The notes under the pieces: generated by a model
Told to the model about the DNA's origin: nothing
What the model saw: only the letters and a program-made list of their open reading frames with translations
Database searches by the model: none
Made by a program: the position numbers and the translations under genes
Source: Aquanectria penicillioides
Taxonomy: Eukaryota; Ascomycota; Sordariomycetes; Hypocreales; Nectriaceae
Assembly (NCBI GenBank): GCA_003415625.1
Contig: PYIU01000009.1
Location: forward strand, 3,445,802-3,509,801
DNA length: 64,000 nucleotides
Reading direction: 5' to 3'
Part shown: one piece after another, positions 11,451 to 22,804 of the stretch
Position numbering within the stretch: position 1 is the first letter of the stretch
How the letters are laid out: every line of letters starts with the position of its first letter

Positions 11451-12505
11451 TGTGACTCTGACAGAATCTTATTAGCGTGATACAGCTACTAATAAACAAG
11501 GGTATACACTCTACAGGATAAGGAGTCAGCGTTATTGAGTCTTTGACGTTGTTAGAAAGGGACTGTAGATAACAAGCCATATGATTTGTGTAAAAGGTGA
11601 GTAGAGATTTGCTCGAAAGAACTATCAGGTATCGAGATAAGTAATCACAGAAGTCACCCGAGATATTCCTGGCTGATCCGGATTGCGAGATTCTGGGTCT
11701 GTGAGTGGGAAGGGCCGTCTGCCGGAAGCCATGGACTATGACTCGACTTTAAAGAAATAGAGTATGAAATTCGCTCAGGATTACCCTACCTTACTCTACC
11801 ATTTTAGCATCAACCATCAGGGAGTTCGTATAATGCAAATAATTGACTTCAGCTAGTCCTTCCACGGCCTATCAGTTCAGGCAGCCACATCGACCTGTTT
11901 TGAGTTCGTACTGAGTTCCAGACCGGAGCCGCGATCTGAGACATTCCACCCCGAGTCTCTTGCGACTTCAGCCAGCCACAGATCCTTAAACATATTTCGT
12001 CAACTATTGATCTGCTATTTCAACCCAGGCCAGTCGAGACTTCCAGGCTCGCGATGTTTTAATTAAGTTCCAGCCAGCCACGTATTGCTCCAGCATCCAT
12101 GCATCCATCACACTTCCCCACAACAACCCCTGTCGTGTGATAACGCTTGCTCCGTTTTCACCTTCCCCAATAATGGTGCGGGGGACAACTAAATCTGCCT
12201 GGAGTTTGCCAGTCTTTTGCCGGAATTTCTTAGGATGTTGATTTTGAGGTACAAGGAGTGCCGTGAGCTTCGCTCCTAGAGGCAATAGCCAAAATACACT
12301 GATATTTATTTCCGGCTCCCCTATACGTATCAAGACAACTTACAACTGGAGCCTGACAGAGAATAGGATATTTCCAATTTCCCTCGGCAAAGAAGACAGA
12401 AATCACAGAAGAAACAAATCTGAATAACAAGGCTAGTGTAGGGCCTTGAAATTAATGGAATCGCGTGGCCGAAAATCTCTTCTACCCCGATAATGCCAAC
12501 CATCA
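11451..12505. other. Intergenic region between two same-strand accessory genes
   Basis: Presumed promoter of the peptidase gene. Minus-strand frames of 109 codons (12004-12333) and 66 codons (12230-12430) overlap here but show no family features and no splice partner. Nothing else is recognised. Confidence 0.35.
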
Positions 12506-14927
12506 CTAGAGTCTAGCGCGTGGGTTCTGCAGGTCCAGCTCCAGAACCTGGGCAAACATCATAACAGTCGCCAAGTTCAGTACAGTTGCATCGCCAAGCC
12601 AAAGGCCATCAAAAGCTTCGTCTACTTTAACCTCAAACCGCGTAGGATATCTTCGAGAGAGAAGATTGAACTCGTAACTATGATAAGCAAAGTAATTGGG
12701 ATAACCCGGTAAGGGAAATCCCCATTTGTACCTCGGCTTAGGGACTAGCCATGAGAGAGGCTGATCGTTCCATGTCGGATCTCGGTTCAACTCGGTGACA
12801 AGGACTACTGCCAAGTTGGACTTTTCAACAAATCTCTTGAGGTACGACTCGTATCTAGACGGAGTCAACTCTAGTAATTGAAGTGCTAGCCATGTCGTCA
12901 TACCTGATCATGTCAGTGTTGCACTCGTATGTGCCCCAAACCAGGTTCACCTTGGATTGAGATGAATCGGGATTTGTATTTCCGTGAGCATCCAGGATAC
13001 CCCCATAAGAGTATGCAGAGCGGTGGAGCCACTGAAGCAGGTGGTTATCAGCACATCTCGCCTATGGCTAAATGGCACTATTGGACTCACCTCAGCAGCT
13101 CGGGCTTCGTTAACGCCGCATATAGTTTGAAGCACCTGTGTCTAAATAAGATACCAGTCGTTGATATTTTATTTTAGCATGAACTCACGGCCGTAGCACT
13201 CTTGCCGTTCATGATGGCGTTTTGTCCCATACAACGAGGCCATTTGGTCGCGTCCTGGATTCTTCCCTTGGTAATCTCGGTTGAGGTTGCGTCTGCATCT
13301 GGAAAATCAGCTGAGGGAATAATTGACGCCAGTTTTCGAGCAAAAGTATCGTTATATTGTGGGAATTGCCGGTTTGGAGTGAAGTAGGAATAGCCCTTGC
13401 TGTCCATTTCCTCTGCGAGGTCTTTTGAAATGTAGGTACTGTAGAAGTCCTGCGGGTGGCGGCTAAGTAAAACATGTTTACCCTTCCATGCCGTAGTACA
13501 TTTGGACTCTGGGAGGACTTCACATTTTGGAACGCTTGCGTCTGATGACATGGTGGCGTCTTTCCCGAACTCTGAGGCGGCTTTATCATGCGCACGTCGT
13601 ATTGCGTTTTCCCATTGCTCATCAAATAACCCTTTCTTAGTGGTTTGTGGACAGAGCTCTTTGGCCATGTTTTTAATAGCTGTAGGAACTTTTTCCAAAC
13701 TTGGCAGTTCGGAGATGCGGGTCTTTAATTTCCGCAAGTCTTCATCAATAACATAGAAAAATACCAGAGGTGTTTTCAGAGTCTTGGGAATTGTCCAAAA
13801 TCGCGCATTGACTGCATACGTGGGCTTCTTTGTGATGGCGGCGACATATGCCACCTCTAGGTTAAAATGAATTAGTAACATATCATTACTTGCTGAGTAG
13901 GAAGGTTTCATAGGAAGAGCTTACGGCACCACCGACGAAATATGTATCGCCCTAAGTCATTTCCTAGTTTATCGTCTGTGCTTGGCCTCAGGAGATTCAT
14001 GATGAATTTGGCGCTCTGGCCCGTGATAACCTTGTCTTTGGGACCAGACTTTTTTCCTCCGTTAGTCTTTTGCTTGGGGTCAACGGTGTTCCCTCCGGTG
14101 TCGCTGGTCAAAAGATGGGTGCCGTTGAATCGCTCTTTGTGGGACTCGTTCCACTGCTTGTCTTGGAGTATCATGTTGTTTTTTGGGACGAGTGTGCGAG
14201 AAGAAGTGTGCGCGAGAAAGGTAAGCCAATCTAGCGCATAGGCTTTGCAGCGATCATCTGCGTCACCGTAGCGGCCAATTCGAGTTTCCAATTCTTTCAA
14301 TGGAATAAATGTGTTTGAGGCAACACAGGTTGACGTGGTTGTATCAGTGCTTCCACTGAATATGAACTGCGTTTCTGTGTCTTGCATCCAACGAGGCGGT
14401 TTAGCTACCTTGTAGGTAAATAGGGAATACTCGCACTCCTGTTCAAAAGTTCAGTCATATATCCACTGGATGTCAGTGTTTTCAAAGCCTACCTCTTCTA
14501 AAAGCTCACTCAGGGCAAAGTCAGGTCTCATTTCAGTTACAAATGGAATCTTCTTAGAAAGTGGAACGTCAGCGTTCTGGGGATTGGCGCCAAGCTCGCA
14601 AACAAGGGGATATTGGAGGTTAGTTGCTGTCTGAGCTCTTGTTCGGCCCCCGCCTGTGGCCGAGATAGTGTTATCGGTCGGTATACGGATTGCTAGCTTC
14701 GTTTGCTCCTCGTTCACACAGAATCCACCTACGAGAAAATATCAGTTTAAAATAGACGTATAGGTAGCCATGAACCTGCCGTCGAACGCTAAGCCGAGGT
14801 CTGCTGCTGCTTCAGGGGTTTCATCAGGGTCCAACTGATCCTGAAATGCATATGGATCCCAACGATCGTCGTGTTCTTGGATATGGACTAGACATTTGTT
14901 AATCAAATCTGAAGTTATCGCCAGCAT
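12506..14927 (-). CDS. Multi-exon fungal protein with HNH/beta-beta-alpha-metal nuclease-like motif
   Basis: Six exons are inferred: 14927-14780, 14728-14493, 14438-13925, 13856-13189, 13135-13091 and 13031-12506, about 712 aa. Four introns are clean GT-AG with matching phase (54, 68, 53 and 59 nt); the first, 14729-14779, fits only as a GC-AG intron, which restores the frame. Near residue 540 a WLHRSAYSYGG segment is followed by NLVWGTYECNTDMIR: one His and two Asn spaced as in HNH/Endo VII-like nucleases, so a metal-dependent nuclease is likely but unproven. Earlier parts (for example CKAYALDWLTFL, and GKHVLLSRHPQDFYSTYI) look conserved but I do not know them. Just after the motif (about 12895-12905) a one-base shift is needed to reach the final 130 codons, so the gene may be frameshifted. 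It lies upstream of the peptidase gene on the same strand. Confidence 0.6.
14729..14779 (-). other. Possible GC-AG intron in the nuclease-like gene
   Basis: The first two exons lie in the same frame with a stop between them. All nearby GT donors give the wrong phase; a GC donor after GACG and the acceptor CTCGTAG remove 51 nt, including the stop, with an AACTGAT branch-like sequence near the acceptor. Confidence 0.35.
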
Positions 14928-17409
14928 TCCGCAAGTGCCGATTACCGCATTTAAATAGATTAATTTTTACTACACTGAGCCAAGATTGGTTGGGGGAATG
15001 TTGATTACTCGGTTAATGGATACAGAACACTTCAGAACTGTACTTTGATATTTGAAATACTGTCAAGATCTTAGGCGGAAAACACTCTGAGTATCTTATA
15101 TGCCGCGTGTGATGACTTATTCATGCACTAGATCCCTCCCCGCAAGCCATTGTGTCGATTTTAGCTGCGTCGACAGGCGCTAATGGACGGTCTCCCGAGG
15201 ACCGTGAGTTGTCGATTACGACATGCCACAGCTCCTAAGGGGTTCGACGGAAGGAGCCTAGGGTATTTCATACCATTTCAAGGTCTACATTTGGAGTATG
15301 GAATTCGTCAGTCTCGGCCTAGTTCGTCTTTTTTCCTGTCGTGGTGCCACCCTAAAAACCTTTTGCTTACAACCACCCAAGGAAAAGTGGCGAGCTGAAC
15401 ACAGGTGGGAGTTAGAATAGTAAAGACCCATTACCGTCGGCTGATCCGTTCTAAAGCCTCTAATTGGCTTGGTGTATTATGGGTTCCACTTGCCCATTCA
15501 GCCGCTGCTCATGGACCACTTGGTATGTAGATGAGACACATTGGGTAGTATCCGTTCTCGAAATGGAATGTACACTTGTTGGCTCAAGCTCAGCTATCAA
15601 CACCATGAACTTAGCAAGCACAACGACCGTGAAACTCAAAGGGGAGTGGCTTGAGCTGATGACCTTGTTGCTAGGGTGTGCCACAGGATATAATACTGCG
15701 GGGTGTGGAGATATTACAAGAACGAAAGCTACTGTGGCTGGAGATCGGTTGAATTGGCGGAATGGGCGAAATGATTGAGTGATTGAGCTGGACCCTAGTA
15801 TTTAAGTAATAAGCGTCTTGATGGCTTAGAACAGCTGAAAATAACGATCGAACGAACTAGTGCAGCCTCCAGTTTGTGGTCCGATGTACTCGCCGCAATC
15901 CAATCAAAGTCGTGTTTCCTGGTTATTACCGTATGAGGATTGGTGCCCTGCAGCCGTATGGATATACCCAGTTCCCACGCATATAAACCTTATCCGAAAT
16001 GTGCCTTAAATGAAGCAGACTTCGCAAAAGACATTGAGGACGCCATATGATACGGATAGGAGACTTGTACGCAAAATTAAGACATAAGAAGATATATATA
16101 TTAAACTTAGCCTTCCGTTGGCTATCGAGGCTAGAGCTTGTCTCACTTCAGTTAGTTGACTCTAAAAGATCCCTTTATCACTTATATAAAAGTCAGGTAA
16201 TTGACCGCAGCATAAACCTCCACACTCAACCAGGTCCCAAATCGGAGCAACCTCTAGGTTATTATACTGTTAGACTTACTTAAATAGCGTAGTTGACTAG
16301 GCTGGCATATTGGGACGTAGTTAATGTTAATATAGCGGCCTCAATAGAGATAGAAGTGTAAAATACCGAGATTTGCGCAGGCGGCGATATTTGAATAGAT
16401 CTTCTCCGAGTAGGTGGCACTATTACACTTAGTAAATCTATTCTTCCTACCATGGTAAAAAAAAACCGCTACTCTTATTCTCCTTATACTGCTTATAGTG
16501 CAGGGCGAAAAATGTGGACCGAAAGTTCCATTGTAAGCTTGAGCCCAGTGTACCACATTGCAATGACATGAGCCATTCAAACTTATTAGAGACGATGGAA
16601 CATCACTTCCAAAATATGTTACAACTATTGAGAGCGCTAACAAATCAATAGGAGATCTAACATGCGAGTGTGCTGATTGCTAAGCTGGATAGTACGCAGT
16701 TGAGGAACAGTATGGTCCATGCTGTTCATATCGCGGCAGGCTTTCCAATGCCGACGCAGAGCGTAAGGTGGTCTCGGCTGTGGACCAAATTCGCTATTTG
16801 CGGGCTAAATTGATAGAGCGTGTCGCTGTATTTGGTGATGTCGTACTAGTTCGATGGGAAAAGCGAAGCGAAGCGAAGCGTTAGAATGTATTAAAGCAGG
16901 CGGCTCCGGGTCTCGATGAGAAGCAGTGGCTTATTCCAAGATATACTTATCTGCGTCAAAGATTCCTTATAGTTCTAGAAGTCAAAGGCGTCAGCATCAG
17001 CTCCTTGTACCTTGGTTGAATATGAACGTTCTGCAAACTAATCCTGGGGTGCTTTGCAAGACGTACCCTGGCCAGACTGTCATTGTGCGAGATGTGAGTA
17101 TCTATAATGTGCTACTTAATACCACTGCTTTAGAGCAGTGTGGCTGTCGAACTACCTGACAGCGAGTGCATTCGCCGTCCGGACAGCACCATCACCGTCG
17201 AGTTGGTAGAATCTGTCCAGGTACAGGCCTTCTGTAGCCTCAGGAATCCTCCCCCATCCTATATGAAAGACACTATATGCTACAGAGTTTAAATATGCTA
17301 CCGGCTCGGCATAGCCTCTTGCCAAGAAGCATCGGATTCCACAGCATCATGGGGTCGGGTCAGATCGGCCCTTTCTTCTATTAGTCGCGTGCCGTTTTCT
17401 GAAATAAAG
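14928..17409. other. Gene-poor region
   Basis: No supportable gene. A 104-codon plus frame (15464-15778) and an opposing 74-codon frame overlap and neither shows family features. A short AAGCG microrepeat (about four units) lies near 16861-16880. Parts are AT-rich. No tRNA or rRNA was recognised. Confidence 0.35.
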
Positions 17410-17418
17410 ATATGCATT

Positions 17419-17740
17419 ATATAAAATACTTTTTAACTTCATACAGCTAGCTACTTAATATTAGGCTTGTAAAATCAGTATTGATATAATTTAAGACATG
17501 TCTTACATGAGATCTGTCTTATATAAATGCCTCTTAAATGCACACTGGCGTTTGCTTAATATCAAGTTTATGAAATCCTTATTAGCACAATCTTAAGACA
17601 TGTTCTAAATAAGAGATATCTTATGCAAAATGCATCTTGAATCCACACCGCTATTTGCGTAATATGAAGCTTGCAACATCCGTATTGATATTATTCAAGA
17701 CATGCTTTAGATAACACATATCTTGTACGGAATGTATTTC
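17419..17740. repeat. Three degenerate tandem copies of a 102 bp unit
   Basis: The anchor AAGACATG occurs at 17493, 17595 and 17697, exactly 102 bp apart, and the flanking text aligns unit to unit (for example GCTTGTAAAATCAGTATTGAT, ATCAAGTTTATGAAATCCTT and GAAGCTTGCAACATCCGTAT at matching offsets). Copies differ by many substitutions, mostly transitions, so the array is old. It contains no reading frame. Confidence 0.75.
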
Positions 17741-18052
17741 AATTAATTAGCGCAGCTCTCACCGAGTGTGAAGCGACGAATTAGGAATCAGTCGCCGTCT
17801 TACTGTATTTTCCACTCAGATATTACTCTGATATAAAACAGAAAACTCAACTTCCCAGTTATTCTCAAACTCGGTCTTAAATTATACCTACTAACGCGTC
17901 CAAATCTTTCTATATATTTTCCCGAGAGCTCATTGTCCACCCATCCCTAAACGTCTCAACCATGGATAACAGAATGTGTTCTGAGTGCTAGCGGAGGAGG
18001 TATTAAGATTGGATGATGCGATTAATGCCACCAGATACCATAAAAGCCTCCC

Positions 18053-18455
18053 TGTAACGGTCTAGTCCAAACCTTACTACAGGGTAGTCAGGTGTAGGAT
18101 GTCCAGCAAGGTAAACCGTCGGGTTTAGTTGCAGGAGGGATCAGGCACGTTAGGTCTGGGCAATACAAGATAACATGAAACAAAGGGGTTACGTCTGGTA
18201 ATGGGTCAATCGGTCGTGAGATCAATTGAAGGTAACCAAAATTGTATTGAAAGCTGAGTTGTGTCCTAATGACAACAACTCCTCGTTGTTCTCTTATACT
18301 TGGTAGTCTGGGGTTGATAAGGGTCTCATTAGGTCCCTTCCTGGCTTGCTATTCGCAAGTCGAACATCGCTTGTTCGACTCGCCCTAATGGAGACTAGGG
18401 TAAGAGTGATGGATTCTTAAGCAAAAGAAGGCTGCATCAGGACCTAAATGCTACA
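18053..18455 (+). repeat. Probable solo LTR or LTR relic (Copia type)
   Basis: Begins TGTAACGGTCTAGTCC and may end at GCTACA (18455). It includes a CTGGCTTGCTATTCGCAAG segment and a perfect stem (GTCGAAC and GTTCGAC) followed by CGCCCTAATG, a combination I associate with fungal Copia LTRs. No target-site duplication was found at these ends, so the exact boundaries are uncertain. It lies immediately downstream of the dehydrogenase gene and is not strongly RIP-mutated. Confidence 0.4.
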
Positions 18456-18487
18456 GCTATCAAAGGGTTTGGGTTTCTTCCGACCGA

Positions 18488-19566
18488 CTAGCCCTTCACA
18501 GCGCCTCGCAGACCAACAATTCCAACCCTAAGAAAGTCAATGTTCTCATCTATCCGCTTTCGCAGTTCCCCTGTTGCCATTTCATCGACGTCCCATGATG
18601 CCCAGACGAAGCGCCCGTGGAGGAATCTGGCTTCTTTGCTTGCTGCCCATACCGCAAAGCTAGCAGGGAGTGTAACTTTGATCCAAAAGTCAGCATTCAG
18701 GTTAACAGGAGAAGGCGTGAGTCTTACTGTCGTCAAATGGCAGATCCGTTCTTGAGAAGCCCAGCTCATCGAAGGCTTCACTGTAAATGACACCGGGATG
18801 GAAGCTGACAATTTGAAGTTTCTCGGGTGACGCATCTTTTGCAATCATCTGCATGAGCATGGCGCCTGCATTCTTGGTTAAGCCATAGGCAGGGTTCTGT
18901 CCCGTCACAACCAACTGCTCCTCGTATAGCATGTTGATGGCCTGTGTGGCAATGTTGACAATAGCCTACAAAAACAGTTAGAACAAGTTGCAGTAAATAA
19001 TAAATCTGGACTTGGAAAAACGCTTTGGTTACCTTGGGCCTATCACCAGGCTGCTTGGTAAAGCCCTCGACCATGTCAAGTGGCCCACGGACATTAACCT
19101 CATACGCATTCCAGATTCGATCTGCTCCAGTTTCCAGAATCTGCTTTTTATCAGCGAATGTTGCAGCATTGGACACCAAAATGTCGACAAAGATGCCCTC
19201 CTGTTGAAGGTCCGACCAGAGAGCTCTAACAGCTGCGCGGTCAGTCACGTCATTGACCCGAGCAATGACTTTGGTTGAAGCGCCGCCCTCGGCCCTAAGC
19301 TTTTTCGCACCGAATTCCAAGACCTCTGCACGGCGTCCAGTGATAATGACAGTTGAAACTCCTGCTCTAATGAAGTGCGTGGCAATGCCGAGGCCAATGT
19401 TCGTGCCGCCCCCTGTGACAAGTACAGTCTTGCCGGCTTGGCTAAGCTCATGACGAGTAACAGAAATTGAAGGGTAAGAGGCTTGATGGATAACCTGCGT
19501 GAAGTCGGTAGTATTTTGGTGGACGAGTAGCTTGATAAGCTCGGCCTTTGGATCCGATGAAGTCAT
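18488..19566 (-). CDS. Short-chain dehydrogenase/reductase (SDR)
   Basis: SDR enzymes use NAD(P)H to reduce or oxidise carbonyl/hydroxyl groups on many small molecules; the substrate here cannot be told. Three exons (19566-19033, 18965-18728, 18675-18488) with introns of 67 and 52 nt give 319 aa with all phases matching. The cofactor motif is TGGGTNIG near residue 50, followed by TGRR at the end of the second strand (hinting at NADPH), SNAAT for the NNAG position, and the catalytic YGLTK (YxxxK). The strand before it reads VNIATQA, with Thr where Ser is usual. The C-terminal FLHGRFVWASWDVDE matches fungal SDRs related to biosynthetic clusters. Start chosen at 19566, in a good context; an upstream Met in frame only adds odd sequence. 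Divergent from the Zn2Cys6 regulator 546 bp away, which may control it. Confidence 0.85.
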
Positions 19567-20112
19567 TTGGAACAGAAGAAAAGGGAGATGGTTTCGTGTT
19601 GCAAAGATAGTTGTTGAATGTGTGTTCTGATAGATCTCAATGTCGATGAGAGCGGAAGACAACCTCCAGAGATGAGGACGATGGCAAGGTATTTATCATT
19701 CATGATAGACCACATAGATCAAACCGCATATGTATTTCATTCCGGTCAATTTGTAATAGAGAATCATCTGGTTCGCCGCTGTATCCCCGACGGATCTCTG
19801 TCGTGCTATCCAGTCCGATGGTGAGCCTGCGGAGCGGTAGCCTCAACGGGTTGGGAGAGCGCTGTGGGATCCTCCTGGCTCCACTGTAAAGTATATTCTC
19901 GAGCGAGATCCCGGCTTCGAGCCCGTGTTGCCGGAGCGCGGCGGCAACGCGGCGGCAGCGCGGCGGGGAGCTAGCCGACCCAAGTTAGAGCAGCGCTTTT
20001 CACGGCGGGTGAACCGGAGGGGCTATTCCTCCGACTCCGGTCTATGCCTGTTTGTCACAACCCGACAAACAGTCTACGGACTACATTCATCCGCAATGTC
20101 CTGGCCGTCATT
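19567..20112. promoter_or_regulatory. Divergent promoter between SDR and Zn2Cys6 regulator
   Basis: Shared 5' region of two head-to-head genes. It holds a GC-rich stretch with repeated GCGGCGGC-like units at about 19936-19968. No specific binding site can be named, but CGG-containing motifs bound by Zn2Cys6 factors are plentiful here. Confidence 0.4.
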
Positions 20113-21363
20113 ATGAAAGCCGTAGATTTGAAACCATGCGGTGCCTGTGGCAAGGCGAAGCGGAAGTGTGATAGGCAGCTCCCCGCCTGTGGGCGGTGCC
20201 AGGCAAAAGCAATTGGCTGCGTCTACCCTCCAGCACGTTCCTCCTTCGTCCTCTACGGGACCCACGACGAGATGCAGCGATACCAGCAGGCTTCGGATGC
20301 CTGCTCCCCAGACACCACCACTAAAGAGTCCCCCAGGCAGAGGCTGCCACTCGTCGATCCGCTGCCACAGTCTAGGTCAGGTCTGGATACTACTGCGTGC
20401 TGTACCCCGGTCCCGTCTCTGACGGTGGTCTCAGGCTCGGCCTCGCAGGCGGCTCTGTTCCTGGCCCCGGAATCTTGGTCGACGACACCCTTGAATCTGG
20501 TCGGCCTCGGTCCAGTGTCGAGAGCTATGGGATTCAAATTCATGGACCAGTTGCGCGCCTGGCTTGCCGACTGGGTTTCGCAGGGCGGCAACACCTTCAT
20601 CCACCCACGACTATACCGGACACGACAGCCGCCCTGCATTCAGGACGCTTTCACTGTGCTTTCAAGCTATCTATTGCGCAATTCAGGGACCGAAGACCTC
20701 GTCAACAGCATCATCGAAGCACGGGCGGCGTCGCTTATTGACGTAGCCGAGAGGGAATCTCTGTCCTCGGACGATTGCTATGCCCACTTGAGTCGTGTTC
20801 ATTCCTTGTTCACCTATTCGATGATTCGGCTTTTTGACAGTGACATACGCCAGCGTTATCTTGCGGAGCAACAGTTGCCGATTCTGCGTGACTGGGCGAA
20901 CAAGATGCTCTCTGCGACACGGCAGGCGGCCGAGAATGGACATTTACTATTGCCAGACAACCTTGATGGACACTTAGGTCAGAAAAGTTCCGTTGAAGTG
21001 CAGCTATCTCCAACACATGAAGAGACGTTGTGGCATGCGTGGATTCTCTCGGAGAGCATCCGCCGGACGTGGATTATAGCCCAGATGATATACGGCGTCT
21101 ATACCACGATGCAACAGGCATTAGCCGAGTGCTCGGGCGCCCTCATGTTTTCACCAAATCAAGAAGCGTGGCATGCTAAAACAGCTTCCTCGTGGATAAA
21201 TATTTACTCAGAAACCAACATGAGCTTGGTGCGGCGGGATGAGATGACCCGGATATTGCTTGAGCGCAGGCCACATGAGGTTGACGATTTTACCAAAGCA
21301 ATCATGGAGCTTGATTTTGGGCCGGAGAGAATGAAGACTTGGGCGTCAGATATTGAGGCTTGA
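20113..21363 (+). CDS. Zn2Cys6 (fungal binuclear cluster) transcription factor
   Basis: A single-exon frame of 416 aa from the ATG at 20113. Close to the N-terminus are six cysteines spaced C-x2-C-x6-C-x6-C-x2-C-x6-C with the basic KAKRKCDR stretch, the GAL4-type DNA-binding cluster that binds CGG half-sites as a nuclear regulator. The rest is a Pro/Ser/Thr-rich linker (about residues 50-110) and a mostly helical C-terminal region with no named domain seen. The ATG at 20113 is preferred to the one at 20044 because the cluster normally starts within about 10-15 residues of the N-terminus. The head-to-head SDR suggests a local regulator of that gene, but this is inference. Confidence 0.85.
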   Translation: MKAVDLKPCGACGKAKRKCDRQLPACGRCQAKAIGCVYPPARSSFVLYGTHDEMQRYQQASDACSPDTTTKESPRQRLPLVDPLPQSRSGLDTTACCTPVPSLTVVSGSASQAALFLAPESWSTTPLNLVGLGPVSRAMGFKFMDQLRAWLADWVSQGGNTFIHPRLYRTRQPPCIQDAFTVLSSYLLRNSGTEDLVNSIIEARAASLIDVAERESLSSDDCYAHLSRVHSLFTYSMIRLFDSDIRQRYLAEQQLPILRDWANKMLSATRQAAENGHLLLPDNLDGHLGQKSSVEVQLSPTHEETLWHAWILSESIRRTWIIAQMIYGVYTTMQQALAECSGALMFSPNQEAWHAKTASSWINIYSETNMSLVRRDEMTRILLERRPHEVDDFTKAIMELDFGPERMKTWASDIEA

Positions 21364-22804
21364 AATTTTAATGTCTGTTGTGGTTATTCGGGGGCCACAC
21401 AACCTACACAGAGCGAGTAGCGAAGAGAACTCGATTTTATTCCCACGCCACATATATTTTGAAGATTGTTTATGAATCAACATCTTTAGATTTAGGGACA
21501 ATGGGAACACCCCACTGAGATGAACTTGGAGAAGCTCGGATGACAAGATGTTGGCTCCTATTTAGATGCGAAATCTTTCAAGTATATTGAAATATCCGTT
21601 TGGTTCTAAATTTTTCGCAACTCAGACTTTCAAAACTTAACGGAGCAATTACAATGTTTGGAACCCATGGATGTAATAATCACGTGACAGCCAATGTAGG
21701 TAAAGTAGAATTATTGAGTAAACATCAACATATCTCTCACTTTCTTTTTTAACCATTCTTTATAATTCACTTCCTTATATTTAGTTCCGTCTGAGTTGAT
21801 AAAGCTTTTCAGGACTGTGTAGCTTTCGTGCAGGCCAAAGCCCTAGAAAAAGGGCACACTGATTCGCTTACAACCACTCCAATTCTAAGCTCTATGCACT
21901 GTACTAATATATTTATTATTTGTGATCCGCTATAGATAGTCTGCTGAGTGCTAGTGGATCATGAGCTGAAACAGGGATAACTGTAATGATTCTTAAAGGT
22001 TCAAACAGCGTTATAATGCGCCCGTGAACACGCCTCGACCATGGACGTTCCATCACATCGCGTGACAAAACAAAGTCTAACTGTCGGATGTGCATGCACT
22101 CAAATAGTATTGCCGTTGATAGTTGATTATCGTATGAAAATTGACGTGTTAGTAAATTGCCAATTTATAATGATCATTGATAAAAATTGTTGCCAGAAGT
22201 AGGACCTATTGCAATATCAATCCTACAAGCATGATGATACTTCATCGCTAAGGGCGTACCAATTAGCTTTATAAAATTTCTTGTCAAATTTTTTAACTTC
22301 AAATGGTAAGTTTGATGCCTTCTTTATATCTGTTCATTCTTTTCTTCTCCCTGTCATCTTATTATTGAAATGGACACAATATCCTGGTATTGAAGACTTT
22401 CGTTCTGAGGCCAATTGAATTGGCAAGGCACCTTCACTCTCTATGCTTCACACTCGCATCTCGCTAAAGAAATGGTTCTTCAAACCCGAAGCACGTTTCC
22501 CCATGGTTTCCCCCTCTTCCCAGCGCACCCAGATACGTCATGAACTGTCTTTCGCTTGATATATTGAATAGTTTACGTTTGATAATCTCCCCATATCATG
22601 AACTTGGATCTTCATTTTTTTACCAGCCCATGTCAGCCCGACCTCTGTTTCTCAAAGATATGGAATAGAGGGTAACGGAATCCGTATCAGATCATAATTC
22701 GTACTATTGCCACGTCGAAATGCTATAGAAGATATCTAGAACTCCGACATATTCTAGGACTTGTGGAGCAGCGAGTTACCCATCCTCAAATCTAGATCCA
22801 TGCC
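21364..22804. other. Intergenic region, no gene seen
   Basis: AT-rich, with stop codons frequent in all frames and only very short open stretches. It may include old repeat remnants but no pair of copies was recognised. Its right end is the 3' side of the DOMON/cytochrome b561 gene. Confidence 0.4.

Noticed and set aside
12004..12430. Minus-strand frames of 109 and 66 codons
   Set aside because: Overlapping in different frames, no recognised motif and no splice link to the neighbouring gene.
15460..15778. Opposing frames of 104 and 74 codons
   Set aside because: Mutually exclusive, no conserved motif, low-information sequence.
16861..16880. AAGCG microrepeat as a CRISPR-like or regulatory array
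   Set aside because: Only about four 5 bp units with no spacers; CRISPR arrays are not expected in fungi.
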